From Onthophagus taurus (lineage: Eukaryota; Arthropoda; Insecta; Coleoptera; Scarabaeidae), in assembly GCF_036711975.1 (NCBI RefSeq), contig NC_091966.1:13895501-13959500 (forward strand): 64,000 nt of DNA. Direction: 5' to 3'. Position numbers and translations under genes: made by a program. The stretch's first letter is position 1, and each line of letters begins with the position of its first letter. Of the stretch, positions 12,532 through 24,289 are shown one piece after another. The notes below the pieces were generated by a model that saw only the letters and a program-made list of their open reading frames with translations, did no database searches and was not told the DNA's origin.

Positions 12532-15500
12532 ATGCATTTATTGTGTGTCGGTTTTGCTTTGATCTTAGGAATTTTTGGTGTTTATGCCATAAATATTGTA
12601 AGTATATTAATATTAAGTTTTATCCAAAAAAGGTTTAATATTTATTGAAAATTTTTTATATTGTTGCATCATTATTAAAAATGTTATATGATAAAATGTT
12701 ACACTAATAAGTGTTTTAAAATCATTTTAAATAACACCAAGTAATTTTGCAGAAACGATTTCAATTACATCATCATTTTCCCCTTAAATTACCCATGAAC
12801 CAAAACCAAGTAGCAAAATTATTTTCACGGTCTAGTGATCTGGAAGTGATATAATTATTGCTTTACAAAAATTCTTATACAGGTGGCATGAAATTTGAGC
12901 AAACTTCCAAGAAATTCTTTTAAATTTAAGTACTACACTCGTGTGAAATAATACTCCCAATCAGTTTAAAGATCTACACAACGGTCCACTTTTCCATTTT
13001 TTCTTAATTTTTTCGAAATTTCAAAAAAAATGTCAAAAATTAAGAAAAAAAAATAAGTATATATAGGTATATGTATACCAAATTTAATAATTTTATCACG
13101 ACGATCACGACAAATAAAAAGTCGTGACTGAAAGGGTTAAGACGTAATTGTTGAAGCGAGAAATAGGAAGTGAATTGTTTCCAAAATCTATTTTTAAAAA
13201 TTGCTTCACGAACGTCTAACTTATTTTTGAAACTAAAAAATTTGTACATTTTGAAATGCAAAATTGAGATAATTTCTTAGATGTAACTTTTATTGCATAG
13301 AAAAGTAAACAAATGCGTATTTCCGGAATAAAATAAACTTTCTAGACAAATTTTGCAAAAAAACTAAACATTATTTAAAGGAAGCACTTCACATGTAGGC
13401 TCTTTTTTACACTTTAAACATCTTGCGGTCTTCTAATGATAATGGATTATTAATGGAAATCATTTTTACACTGCGCTAGAAGAGTTGTGCTAAGTCTTCT
13501 TCTAAATTTTAGCGTAAATCTAATGCTTCACCATCTCTCCTCTGTAATTGGAAGACGTTGTGGACTAAATTTCAATACAATAGACTTTAAGAGGGAAACT
13601 CCACCTTTCTCCCCATGATAGATGTACGATAAAGACTCAAATTTTGATCATATTTGTCGACAACCATATTCTTCTTCTTTCTAATATGGATATCCATATT
13701 GGTATGCTATTGGTATATCTTTTTGCAGAATGAACTGAATTCACTGTTGCTGAATTAGATCACAAAATAACAATACTATCGTCATGCCATTTAAAAACGA
13801 TTATATTTTTGCCATGAACATTTTCCTAATTGTGGTATCTCCTTGGCTCATTCAAAATTTTTTTCGAATCCATCAAAGAAATAGCTTGTATTGCTTATTA
13901 TTAGATAAAAGATCCAATAGGGACAAGGTAGAACAGAAATTATCACAAAAAGGTATAATTGTTCATTAGGACAATTCTTTCTTTAAAACGTGGGCATATT
14001 CCAAAACTACAGCAGAAACCATGTTGATACGACTTGCTTGACTTGCTTGATACGGCTCAAACCCAATGCGACTTGGGTTTGAGCCGTATCAACCCCGCCC
14101 TTACTGTCAGTTTATGTCCATATTGCAAGGGTTTCCCATGCATAAACTGTTTACAGCCAAGCTGATCAAAGTATGGTATCATGCTTCGTGAACGCAATTC
14201 ATCTTCTCAACATTAAGTAGTAATGCTGTAACTAATACACCTAGGCTTATGCTTTTATTTCTGATTTCCTTTTGTTACGTGGTGATTCTTCTGATTTACA
14301 TAACGATTAGTCCTGTTTACTATTAGATCTAATATCATCGAAAAAAGAGAAGTAATTCCAAAGAACCTTAACGATTATCTTATTCAGCAGCTTGGACATT
14401 AAAAATTATAGTATCAGGCTCCAGAGGGTGCATATTTCGGGATATGTCGGTATTTACCGGAAAATGTACACATTGTCTTTCGATTTTGATAGAAGTGAAT
14501 TACATATTATTAAAAAATATATATATACAAAAAAAAAATACATATTTACTATAAGGAAAATTGGTTGCTTAGAATAAATGCACCCTCACCCACTCAATTC
14601 CAACTAGGGTGTTTTTGTAATTGTCAAAACTTGACAATTTTCTATCGTTCATGCATTTTAAATGGTTTTATATCAAATAGATGGTTTTCTTTACGGTTTA
14701 GGATATTCCCCATCTGAGTTCTGTAGAAATCGAACTTCCCCAAAAGCGTTATGTCGGCTAAGTCTTCGGTAAGTGTGCACATTACCTTAACATACACACT
14801 GGTGCGCTTTTTTTTCCAGAAAATGTTGTTCCATTATTTCCAACGTGTTTCTTTTATTTCCAGTTTTTAACTATTTGAACATTTTTATCCCACGTTCTCT
14901 TGCACATTCCTCAGCAAATATGTGTACTGTACTCCTCAATTTTCTAAACTTTCCGCAAATTAAACACTAATCCTAAATTATACTTTTGGCAGAATGTAAA
15001 CCTATAAATTTGAGATGCCATCCTTATCGGATTGTTCTGCACACAATGCAACTTAATAATTGTCCAATTGGAGTAATCTCTCTTAGTTGATTTTCTGAAG
15101 TAGTGGGATCCATCCACGTTTATTACTTACAGCAAATATGCCAATATCTTTTGCAACGGCAGTGTTTATTATTTCATTTTGATGTCCAAAATTGACAAAA
15201 AGGAAATAACAATGCTGAATATTATCTATTCGAGATCCTGTTTCACTTATAACCTACCTGCACTTAATATATGTAGTATCAACAGAAAGAATAAAAGAAT
15301 TATTTCGATTGATCATATCTTTCTTAGCTTTCAATATTCGGAAAACAGAAAACTTTGTTTTTAATGAACCGCTATTATCATCATATGGTTGAGCTATTCA
15401 AGGGATTGTTGCTATGGTTACACCTATCCATCAGATAATCTTAACAAAAAGACGATGGAAACGTATCTTAGAATTTCAATTACGTACAACTTTGTCGGTA

Positions 15501-18223
15501 TCTGAGATAAAGTGGAGCTGTAAAATGGCATTCCGAAAAGTTCAATTTGTACCGGATGGAATATCGTTCAGGAGTCAGGTCGAAATAAGTAATTTCCACT
15601 TAGAAAATCTCTTTATCTCTTATTATAACATTATTTTTCTTCCTTTCATCACTATAAGTCTAATAACTTACCACCATTCATTAACTATTATTGTTTGTAA
15701 GTTGGAGCTTGTAAGGCGGAAAACTTACCATAACTATTCTAGCTTTTACGCCTTTTCAAAAGGACTAAACATGGGATATGAGATGATGAAGATATTTCAA
15801 AAGTTTTTTGAAAATACATTTTTAGAAAGATAACCTTTAACGGAGTATGGCTGCCTTTACAGTTATCGCAACAGTCATTTGAGCAACTTTCCTATTTCTG
15901 CGGAAGCATAGCTTATTTTATTGAATAAGTTTCATGTAAATTTCTAATTCTAATAGAAGGAATCAACCCAAACCTTTCGTGCATCTCAACATTGTTTTTC
16001 GAATTATCAAAATTTGTAGATCTCTACATGTTTCATAAATTGGCGCACTCATTATTCAAGAACGACTCCACCAGGCTTCCAAGTTTCTGGAACTTTTACG
16101 TCAATTGTTTCAGCATATATAAATACTTTTTGGTAACGCCATAATAATCTATAAAGAGGATCACCAAACTGAAATTTATTAGTATAATAAATTTCCCGGT
16201 TTGACCCATTAGTCAGCAATTTTCAAAATGTTCACTGACGCCACTTTTGGACTTATTGAACATGGACATTTTCTTCAGTATAGCGATAACCGGCTACCTT
16301 GAAGTTTATCACGCCACTTTTTGCAGTGCCTATATTATATTCCACGGTTAAAGCTATCTGTTTGAACCAGATAATTAACTTTCTTTTATTTTACCTCCTC
16401 ACAAGATTCCTAATTGCATCCAATTTTTTTGCATCTTATTATGGAAGGAACTTTGGACACCTGATTTTCCTGTATTTTCGAATGGTGTCCTATACCACCA
16501 TGCTATTGTTCAAAGATGAAAGATTAACATATTGTTTATTCAAATTAGATGCAGGATTTTGGGAAATTGGAACTTCAAACTGGAATTGGGTTGGCTAACT
16601 AATACTTTTGGCTAAACACAACCACCGTACAGTTTCCTATATACATATATATATGTTCAAAAGCAGCAACACTTAAAATATGTGACTTTTTCCTGATCTT
16701 AGAATAATTTGAAATTATTACTTAAAAATTTAACAAGTTGTTTTCTAATGTCGGAAGATTTTTCAATTCTTCGTCTCTATGACGTGGTAACATTTTTATG
16801 GACAAAAACTTCATTGGTAAAAATAGTAATAATTTCCTTGATTCTTCCTAGTATTTTTTTAAAATCTTAAAATTTTTTCATTTTATTAGACTTAATTTAC
16901 TGTGACCATTCGACAAATTTTATTAAAAATCAAATATTTTAATCAGATAGATATTCCATTCCTAGTAAAACCAGTTTTGACCATTTTGGTCTTCCAGAAT
17001 TTTATGATAACTTTGAATTTTCTGTCACCTGATTCTCTATCATCACAACTTAAGTGTAAACAATTTTGTTTCACTACTAATTGATTCTCCAGCACAACAA
17101 AGTTTTGTTTGTTTGCTAAAATAAGCTTCATCACACATTATTACCATTGCATTTGAATCTTCCTCAAACAACACTTAGATGTTGAGATTCCGACCATTCT
17201 CCTGCTGTTTGTAGGTAGAAGTCAAGTCTTTTTGATTTAAAGCACGACAACTTAAAACCATCGGAATTCTTTAAAAGAGCAGATGTGAATGTAAAATCAC
17301 TTCGTTATCTGAAAGCAACGAAAATGCCGTTAAACTTCCTTTTTGGACAATGTGAGAATATCGAGGAAAAACATCTTTAACATAAATCGATTTAATTAAT
17401 AAAGCAACACATTTCCAAAAATTAGATTTTGTTAATATTGTTCATTAAGAATGCTTATAGATATAAGTTTAATTTTGAATCTGATCATAAACTACTTACT
17501 ATTCAGCATCCTCGTCATTATGTATTCTAACAATATACTCCAGCTAATAGAATAGAAGATAGAATAAAGAATATGTTCAATATCTGTCAAAATTTTGTTC
17601 TATCCCTTTCTGTGATAAAATTTGATGCTTTAATATAATATGTTTTTAGAACGATTATGGAGTTCAGTACGCTGTTTATCCAAGTCAACAACAAGTCGAA
17701 TATGCACCTAAAAAACTGCGTCAACGCGAAAAGGAAGAAAAACAAGATTTTTCAAAAATCCCGGGAAAACCAGGAGTTGACTATCCAATTTTTCACGTAG
17801 CTCCACCAACTCATTTTTCCTGCCATAACGTGCCAGCCCATCCAGGGATGTATGCGGATGTTGAAACTGGTTGCCAAGTTAGTCTCAATATCTTAATTTT
17901 TTTTTTTCTTCCAATTCTAGTAAAGATTATAATTTTAATTTTGATATGTTTTTAAGGTTTATCATGTGTGTCATGATGGTAGAGAAGGTGAAAAAGGAGC
18001 TACTTTTCTTTGTACCAACGGAACAATTTTCAATCAAGCCGAGTTTACTTGCGATTGGTGGTACAATGTTAATTGTCAGGAAGCACAAAGTCATTACAGA
18101 TTGAATCTTGATCCGGAAAAGAATCCGTATTTCCCAAAAAAGAAAGTAGAGGAACAACAAGAGCAACATTATCAAGAACAACCACAACAGCAATATTATC
18201 CAGCACAATACTCTCACTACTAA
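12532..18223 (+). CDS. CPAP1-type cuticular chitin-binding protein
   Basis: A secreted chitin-binding structural protein of cuticle, inferred from the family of cuticular proteins analogous to peritrophins with one CBM14 domain. Exons are 12532-12597, 17650-17877 and 17957-18223, all phase 0 with GT-AG introns, giving 185-186 aa. Exon 1 encodes a signal peptide (MHLLCVGFALILGIFGVYA). Residues 23-79 are a charged linker with RQREKEEKQ. The CBM14 domain has six cysteines at about 80, 97, 103, 117, 130 and 138, with the typical GMYADVETGCQVYHVC, FLCTNGTIFNQ and CDWWYNVNC blocks. The tail is Gln/Tyr-rich (QQEQHYQEQPQQQYYPAQY). The first intron is 5.05 kb and contains an antisense piggyBac fossil. 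The gene ends 0.9 kb from the converging yellow-family gene. Confidence 0.95.
13370..15500 (-). pseudogene. piggyBac transposase fossil inside intron
   Basis: Read on the minus strand, scattered frames match piggyBac transposase order. DQLGCKQFMHGKPLQYGHKL (about 14115-14175) corresponds to the ..K.F..GKP...G.K.. block. LSLLDLLSNNKQYKLF (near 13880-13930) follows the DNFFTS position. After it comes LNEPRGDTT/KNIIVFKWHD (13785-13850), which matches the KEPRGSYDYR..IIVVKWND region. DKYDQNLSLYRTSIMGRKVEF (13590-13655) matches the DRxDQNxSLYRxSIRGKKWW block. CLKCKKEP near 13390-13415 is a possible Cys-rich tail. Every frame is interrupted. Termini were not identified, and the 5' limit near 15.5 kb is a guess. 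Confidence 0.65.
14047..14092. repeat. perfect 20-bp stem hairpin
   Basis: TTGATACGGCTCAAACCCAA at 14047-14066 is followed by a 6-nt loop and its exact reverse complement at 14073-14092. It is preceded by a direct duplication (ACTTGCTTG twice at about 14031-14049). It lies within the piggyBac fossil and looks like a local inverted duplication. Confidence 0.9.
15501..17649. other. rest of CPAP1 first intron
   Basis: Very AT-rich with several open frames on both strands (up to 139 codons at 15414-15833) but no consistent family signature. A minus-strand scrap around 16943-17134 (CDEAYF in one frame, NKQNFVVLEN in another) faintly recalls the DDE-plus-NKQN block of mariner-like transposases, and might be another relic. 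The acceptor TTTTTAG ends at 17649. Confidence 0.35.
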
Positions 18224-18300
18224 ACTAGCGTATTACGTAATTTCGAACTTAATTTATTGGCTTTTGAGTTTCGTGCGTGTAAACTGTAAATAATTGTCTA

Positions 18301-18306
18301 AATAAA
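18301..18306 (+). promoter_or_regulatory. poly(A) signal of the CPAP1 gene
   Basis: AATAAA lies 78 bp after the stop codon, the usual distance for a short insect 3' UTR. Confidence 0.75.
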
Positions 18307-19152
18307 ACGTTCTAAATTTCTGTGATAGTTGTTTTAGTATGTGACCCGTTTTCCGTTTTATAACCTCGAACGGTAAAACCATATGCAACATTTTCTATTT
18401 ACCAAAAACTTTCACCTTCCGTATATGCGCTCAATTCACTAGATTCGAGGTTATTGCTATCACGAGTTGTTACTATAACTAAATTTATTTTAGAATTAAT
18501 TCAATGCATGTACTAGTTATTAAGATGTTCTTTAAAATATTTTCTTACTTTACATATTAATATTTTCTTCTATTTTCAATTCATCGAGGACATTCTTCAT
18601 GTAAGATTAAGTAAGCGAGTAAATCCAAGCTAGGGTTTTCATAACACCTATGATTAGTTGCTGGACGATTATTCCTAATTAGATTCTGCTGGTACGAAAT
18701 GAGCACCAAGGCAATTTACTCACCACTTAACCCGTTTTACTCTTTTTTCTCGACGGTTTCACGTGCTACCTCCAAGTTGGCTTCCGTATCTGCGGCGCCT
18801 ACAGTTCGCCATAATCGATTACCTCAATCTAGTAAATGAATTACATCCACGAACAGCTTGCGCTAGTAAATTAATTAAATTTGAATCTTGATGAAATTTA
18901 TTCGTTTAGGATTGTATAAATAGAATATCAGGTTATTGTATTTAATCAAAAGTAATTAAGATGTTTAAATTTTTATTGCTTAATTATTTTTTAATATACA
19001 AATTTCTCAAACTAAAAATAATTTGGAAACCTAGCTGTACATAATAATTAAAATAAAAGTACGCGTTATTATCTAAATGATACTAAAAAGTTAAACAATT
19101 TTTTATCCAACTACAATGAAGACTGTTTAGAAGAAAGTAATACTAATATTAT
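18307..19152. other. convergent intergenic; candidate conserved block
   Basis: The gap between the two convergent genes. About 18640-18870 is less AT-rich and holds several TAAT/ATTA homeodomain-type cores, including CTAATTAG. It is followed by AT-rich DNA with a minus-strand AATAAA (TTTATT at 18972-18977) suitable as the poly(A) signal of the yellow-family gene. No ORF of note. Confidence 0.4.
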
Positions 19153-20415
19153 TTATCTAGAATTCTTATACAAATAACTTCTAGTTCCAGTATATAATCG
19201 AGATACCTTAATAATAGATTTATCGCTACTTTTCGGTGGTTTAGATTGCAAAAATTTATTTAAAGAATTAGATAAAACATATAAATTCCCACTATTATCC
19301 ATCCCAAAACTAGCGGGCCAAATATATTCCATTTGATCGTGAATAATCATTTTGGATGTAATAAACGGTTCAAAAATATTCCATTTACATATACCATAAA
19401 GATTTAGTATTCCATAATACATATTTCCTTCGTTATCAATCATCATTCGATCACTAACACCTTCCCTTTTTCCAATATACTTAATCCCCCTTCTCCAAAC
19501 ATCACCTCGCATTAAAACTTGATTTTTTAAGAGTTTATTGCTTATCGCAAACATGTTAACTCCAATCAACGGGGTGTAATAAATTAATCGTTCTTGGTTA
19601 GGATTTTTGGGAACTGGTGATAAAGCTATGCCGTTTATGTTTTGAAGTTTCGAGTTTTGATTACCTTCAACGACGAAATTTGAAGCTGTGATTTCAGCAA
19701 ACATCGATCTATCTCTAATTTTCCAAGCTTTATCAAGATGTTTAGAATAAACAATTATTCCAGGGTCGTGATCACTGCTTTCTGTTATGTAAGCGAATCC
19801 CCCATCAGCTTCATCAATAACCAAATCAGTTAGAAATCCACCATAAACTGATGAAAGATGTTCGGGAAAATCAAAGTAACGAACAACATTTCCCTGTCGT
19901 TTTAAATCCAAAAGAACCAATTTCGGCGGACATTTAGTCCCATTCGTAATTCTAACACCATCCAACACCCACATCACTCCATATTTATCAATTTCCATAC
20001 TATAAACATTTTGTAACGCAGCACAATGATCCAACGAATTCATTTTCCAACTCGGATAAGGTTTCAATAACTTATTATTTTCATATTTGCCCGAATTCGT
20101 CATCACCGCTAAAGTAACCGGGGTTCCCTTAAACAATCTTGGCAATGCAACGTACATTTTATCTCTATAAAACTTTACGTTGCTGATTACATTATTCGCG
20201 GGAATGTATTTTCCGTTAATAATCGCCAAATTATAATCGTCAGCATTCAACCAAGTAAAATTAACGTAATTCCAATCGTAAATCACTTCAAATCTTTCCA
20301 CTCCGCGTTTTCGTTGAAGTCTTGCGTTCTCGTTTGATTCGTTCACACAATAAGCGACGAAGAGAAAACTAAGATAACGACACAAATTGGAAACTGACGG
20401 TTTGGAAACATCCAT
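19153..20415 (-). CDS. yellow/MRJP-family secreted protein
   Basis: A 420-aa protein of the yellow / major royal jelly family, predicted six-bladed beta-propellers secreted by epidermis or other tissues; some members act in melanin-type cuticle colouring. It starts at ATG 20415. Residues 10-25 (CRYLSFLFVAYCV) form a signal-peptide-like hydrophobic run. Family blocks seen in order are VIYDWNYVNF (about 44-53), KYIPANNVISNVKFYRDKMY, VALPRLFKGTPVTLA, PYPSWKMNSLDHCAALQNVY (about 118-137), DKYGVMWVLDGVR, CPPKLVLLDL, VYGGFLTDLVIDEADGGFAY and YTPLIGVNMFAISNKLL, then MYYGILNLYGICKWN and YIWPASFGMDNSGNLYVLSN. The gene is full length in one uninterrupted exon, whereas many yellow genes have introns. 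I cannot place it in a named subfamily. Confidence 0.95.
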   Translation of the reverse strand: MDVSKPSVSNLCRYLSFLFVAYCVNESNENARLQRKRGVERFEVIYDWNYVNFTWLNADDYNLAIINGKYIPANNVISNVKFYRDKMYVALPRLFKGTPVTLAVMTNSGKYENNKLLKPYPSWKMNSLDHCAALQNVYSMEIDKYGVMWVLDGVRITNGTKCPPKLVLLDLKRQGNVVRYFDFPEHLSSVYGGFLTDLVIDEADGGFAYITESSDHDPGIIVYSKHLDKAWKIRDRSMFAEITASNFVVEGNQNSKLQNINGIALSPVPKNPNQERLIYYTPLIGVNMFAISNKLLKNQVLMRGDVWRRGIKYIGKREGVSDRMMIDNEGNMYYGILNLYGICKWNIFEPFITSKMIIHDQMEYIWPASFGMDNSGNLYVLSNSLNKFLQSKPPKSSDKSIIKVSRLYTGTRSYLYKNSR

Positions 20416-23400
20416 CGTTACAAGTTAAAACTGAAATCAAGAAGTCGAAACGGCAAATGATCGCGTTTGATCGAAAAACTCGGATTTATGTGCCCTTTTA
20501 ATTGGAGATCTAATCTTAGAAATCGAAAGTAGGTAATTGGAAGGAAGTAGGTGAGATTATTAAGCCAATTTGAAATCGTTAGAAACGATTTATTTTCGGC
20601 ATAATTTATCAGTTAGTGGTGGTTCTTGGCAAATTGAGGTGAAAATAAGGAGGTTAACAAAGATGTAAAAATTTGAATAAATTACTTTATAAAGTAAAAA
20701 TGTTGATTCTGATGGTTCTTAATACTATTTATATTTTCTTTTATTATTTATTAGAAATCAATGGGTAGACTAATAGATTTAATTGGCCGGTTAGTGACAG
20801 GCTAGAGGAATATAGATATAGATAATATAGATGCTTAATTATAAGAACACGAACTGGAATAGAGGGGAGAAAGTCTTCTTTCTAGTCGGGGATTCAATCC
20901 CCTTTTTCTTCTTTCGGTTTAAATGTCATCAAATCCATTTGTCTCCTACTAACGGAAATTGGAGGATACTAACTTGATCCTCAACAGCAAAGCATGGTAG
21001 CAGCTGGCATTGGAGGAGAGGCTCTTCATTCCATCCGGAGACTAGAATCTGCTGCAAGATTGAGACAATCCGAGCAAGTGTCGCCGAGATGTCAATTGAT
21101 CAAGTATCCCTTCTCCGCCTTCAGCAACCTGTTTAGATATCATCATAATCAAGCTCTGGTGGTAAAATAATACAAATTGAGCTAAAGCTAGAAGTAACAC
21201 TAGCACTACAATTAGAAACATTCGGGTTAAGCCGTGTGTCTTTTGAAAAAGTGGCACTTCGAACTTGTTTGTGAAGAAGGTTGCAACATGGCTAAGAAAC
21301 GTTAAACACTTTTTTGCATCTCTCGGAGGATCTCTCCTCTATCTTGTACCGTTTCAAGTTTTTTCACATTCACTTTTGGCCCAGAGAACGCGCTGTCCAG
21401 TCCATTCGTGTATTGCGAAGCTTCTCTTCAAAACTTATTGATATTAACCATTGATAACAACCCACCTTTGGCAAAAGTGGAAAAAAGTTTGCTTAGCTTA
21501 ATCTCACTCTGTTCACCCAGCGATATCAGACATCAGTCACTATTGATATTAAGTGTAACAAATATGCTTTGGGTAACTGTTGTTGAAAATCTTGTCCTAA
21601 TTATTCCTACTTGGTAATCGTTCTTGATAACATCTTGGCTTTCCCAGAGGTCAGCATTAATTCTCGATCAATTATCCAGGTGAGTCTTAATACTCTGTCG
21701 TTGACGTATTCTTTGGCAATTTATTCGTAAGATGCCGTTATAAAATATGTTCCAATACTCCAGATCACGTCACGTTCCTGATTCGTCGACATTTTCTAGT
21801 GTGACCCTAACTGTGGGCATCATTCTATTCCAGGCTCAACAGGAACTCGTCCCATCGTGCCGTGTTAAAGGCAACTATGTTTCTGAAGTATGAGTTTACG
21901 TCCTCGTCCCCTAGAATATATCCAATATATTGTATTATCAGTGGGCAAGTACAGTAGCGCCTGTAATGCCCTTCTGCTACAGTGCCGTCGAAACTATATA
22001 AAAAAATCGCCAATGTGAAGCAGATAACTGCCTTTTTGTTAATTTATAAGTATCAACTTATGTTTATTCCGAGCTTGTGGAAAACTCCTTCCCTTATGCG
22101 TTACCAAGCATCCTTCCATCCTAGCACCCCTTCAATACTAGAACTTGTTTTTAAACTAGGAGTAAAATGATCTTGTTCATGATTGGTTGAATGCGAAATA
22201 GTTTTACATAGACGATTTTTCTATATTATTTCTCCAAACGCTTTGATACAAAAAAAAGAACATTAATACAATAATAGAAATAAATGATAAACGTTAACAA
22301 CAATAATAAAAAGTCAAAAAGAATCGAGTCAATAGGTCATTTAATCTCCCCTCATCACTCTCCTATACACTGTAAGTCTCTGCTTTATCTTTTCTCTATT
22401 CACTACATTCCTTGATTTTAGTAATAATTCTATCACTCATCCCACCTTGTTTTCCTGGGTTTTTCACATATTTACAGTCCGATTCATGCTTCTCTGGCAA
22501 TCTTTGTTTAATTCTATCCTTCTCCAATTATTTACCCATGTCTCCACCAAACCAATTACACCATCCCCATTTCTACTCTCTTGAAGGTATCCTTCATCCA
22601 TTTGTACCTATCTTATTTTTGAAATTCACCCATTCCGTTTTACCTCTTCACAATCGTAGTCAATCATTCTCTCCAGTCTTTTTAAATCTTTCTTTAAATG
22701 TACACACTCTACTGCTTGTCATGATCGCATATTGTCCACATTACAGTGCAACTCATACATACTGATTCTGCCCTTCTCTGTTGAAGGCTTTAAATTTATA
22801 TCCCTCCTTTGTACAATGAGCACAGCTCTTATACATATCATCCATCTGTCTCTCTTGAATTCTCACTTTCTTCCATTCTTGTGGTTCTTATTAGTGCTGG
22901 GCAAAGTATCGATACTTATGGATGGTATCGATACTCGATGAATTTTGTGTACTTGCAAGTACCAAAACATAAAATAGCTACATAGCTTTCTTTTTATCTT
23001 TCAAAGAGATATGTTTGTTTTATTTAGTTCAAATGTGTAATTAGAATCCTCGATTTTAATATGAAAGTATGACTGAAATATTTTTTTTCTTCTTCTACAA
23101 TGTTTAGCTTACTTTTATTTATAGCTAATTTACTTTTGCCATCAAATAACAATAGACAACACTCATTCTTTTAATATTCCATACATGAGGTCATTAAATT
23201 CAGCCTCAACAGCTAATTAACTTGACATTATTATGGTAAACAATAATACAAGAAAAATATCGATTCTTTTCTTTCTACAAACATGAAAATATTTAGACGT
23301 TAAAATATTAACCAAATAAGATAAAGTTAAAAGATTGTGTAAACACTTTAAGTACCTATTCAAAAACACGTCTAATTTGATGTGTCATGTTTTATTATGT

Positions 23401-24289
23401 ATTAAACTTCTTTATTAGGTATATTATGTATTAAATCTCCCCAGAAATTTTCTTATGCGTTAGTGATTTGTGAAAACATTGCAATGCTTGTCAACTATTA
23501 AACGTACCGTCGCGTTTTCTACAATGCTTAAGCTAAAAGAACATAGAAATTCTAATGGTTATATATTTTAAAAAATAAAGTGTCCTTAAAAGGTTATTAT
23601 GAAATGCGTTATTTGTAGAAAGTCTAAATTGTAATGTTGAATTGATAACAGGAAACTTGTGGCCACTGCATTCACCTAATACCAAAACATAGACATTGGA
23701 ATCCAAACCACGCTCAGATTTATTGTATCATAAACTTCTAAAAAGTGTAGAACCACAAAGAAATCTGATTTAGAATAGCTGTCGCAATGATTATCGCTAT
23801 CTGATACCTACTTATTACAATTAGTAGTACAACTAGAAGAATCTACCACATGCAAAAAGCAATTTTTCAAAAAATGGTCGGCACCAAAATCTATCCTAAT
23901 CTTTTAACAGTACAGCGTTTATGTAAGATCTACTTCAGTTCTTTAAAAAATAACGAAAATACAATAACAGAAAAAGTAAAAACAAACGAGAATTAGAATT
24001 AAGTTCATAACCATGAATTTCTTCTAATTACATATATCCAAATCTAAACCAGAATAACCAAATCACATTCGCAGTTTTATATATTTTACTTGTCAGTAGT
24101 ATTATTAGTTAACTACTGAAGTTAACTGAAAATTGAGAAGAAACATATTATCATAAAACTGTACAATTAAGTTACAGCACAAGATTGGATTGATGAATGA
24201 GAAGTACCAGATTCTTTCAAATGAGGAAATTTCATAAGACCCATGCTAGCCCACGGAACCATTTTTTGTGCTAAACACTAAAACATGCA
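20416..24289. other. intergenic, unclear old repeats
   Basis: 20416-20640 would contain the yellow-family promoter. At 20860-22180 the composition is more balanced and the frames look like decayed mobile-element coding (minus strand near 21825-22013 gives FDGTVAEGHYRRYCTCPLII), but I could not name a family. 22300-22900 is C/T-rich with only chance ORFs. 22950-24290 is AT-rich with nothing recognised. Confidence 0.35.
22892..22940 (+). repeat. solitary hAT-like end
   Basis: TAGTGCTGGGCAAAGTATCG continues into GATAC repeats in both orientations (TATCGATACTTATGG / ATGGTATCGATACTCGATG). This resembles the termini of insect hAT elements (CAGTGCTGGGCAAAGTATCGATAC...). No matching opposite end was seen nearby, so it is probably a truncated copy. 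Confidence 0.4.

Noticed and set aside
15414-15833. 139-codon open frame on plus
   Set aside because: AT-rich, hydrophobic-biased translation with no motif, inside the CPAP1 intron and next to an antisense transposon fossil; likely chance.
16943-17134. Possible mariner fragment (CDEAYF / NKQN) on minus
   Set aside because: Only two short motifs in different frames; too weak for a separate call.
20880-20912. tRNA T-arm-like sequence (CGGGGATTCAATCCCC)
   Set aside because: It pairs as a short hairpin, but the preceding 60 bases form no acceptor, D or anticodon stems.
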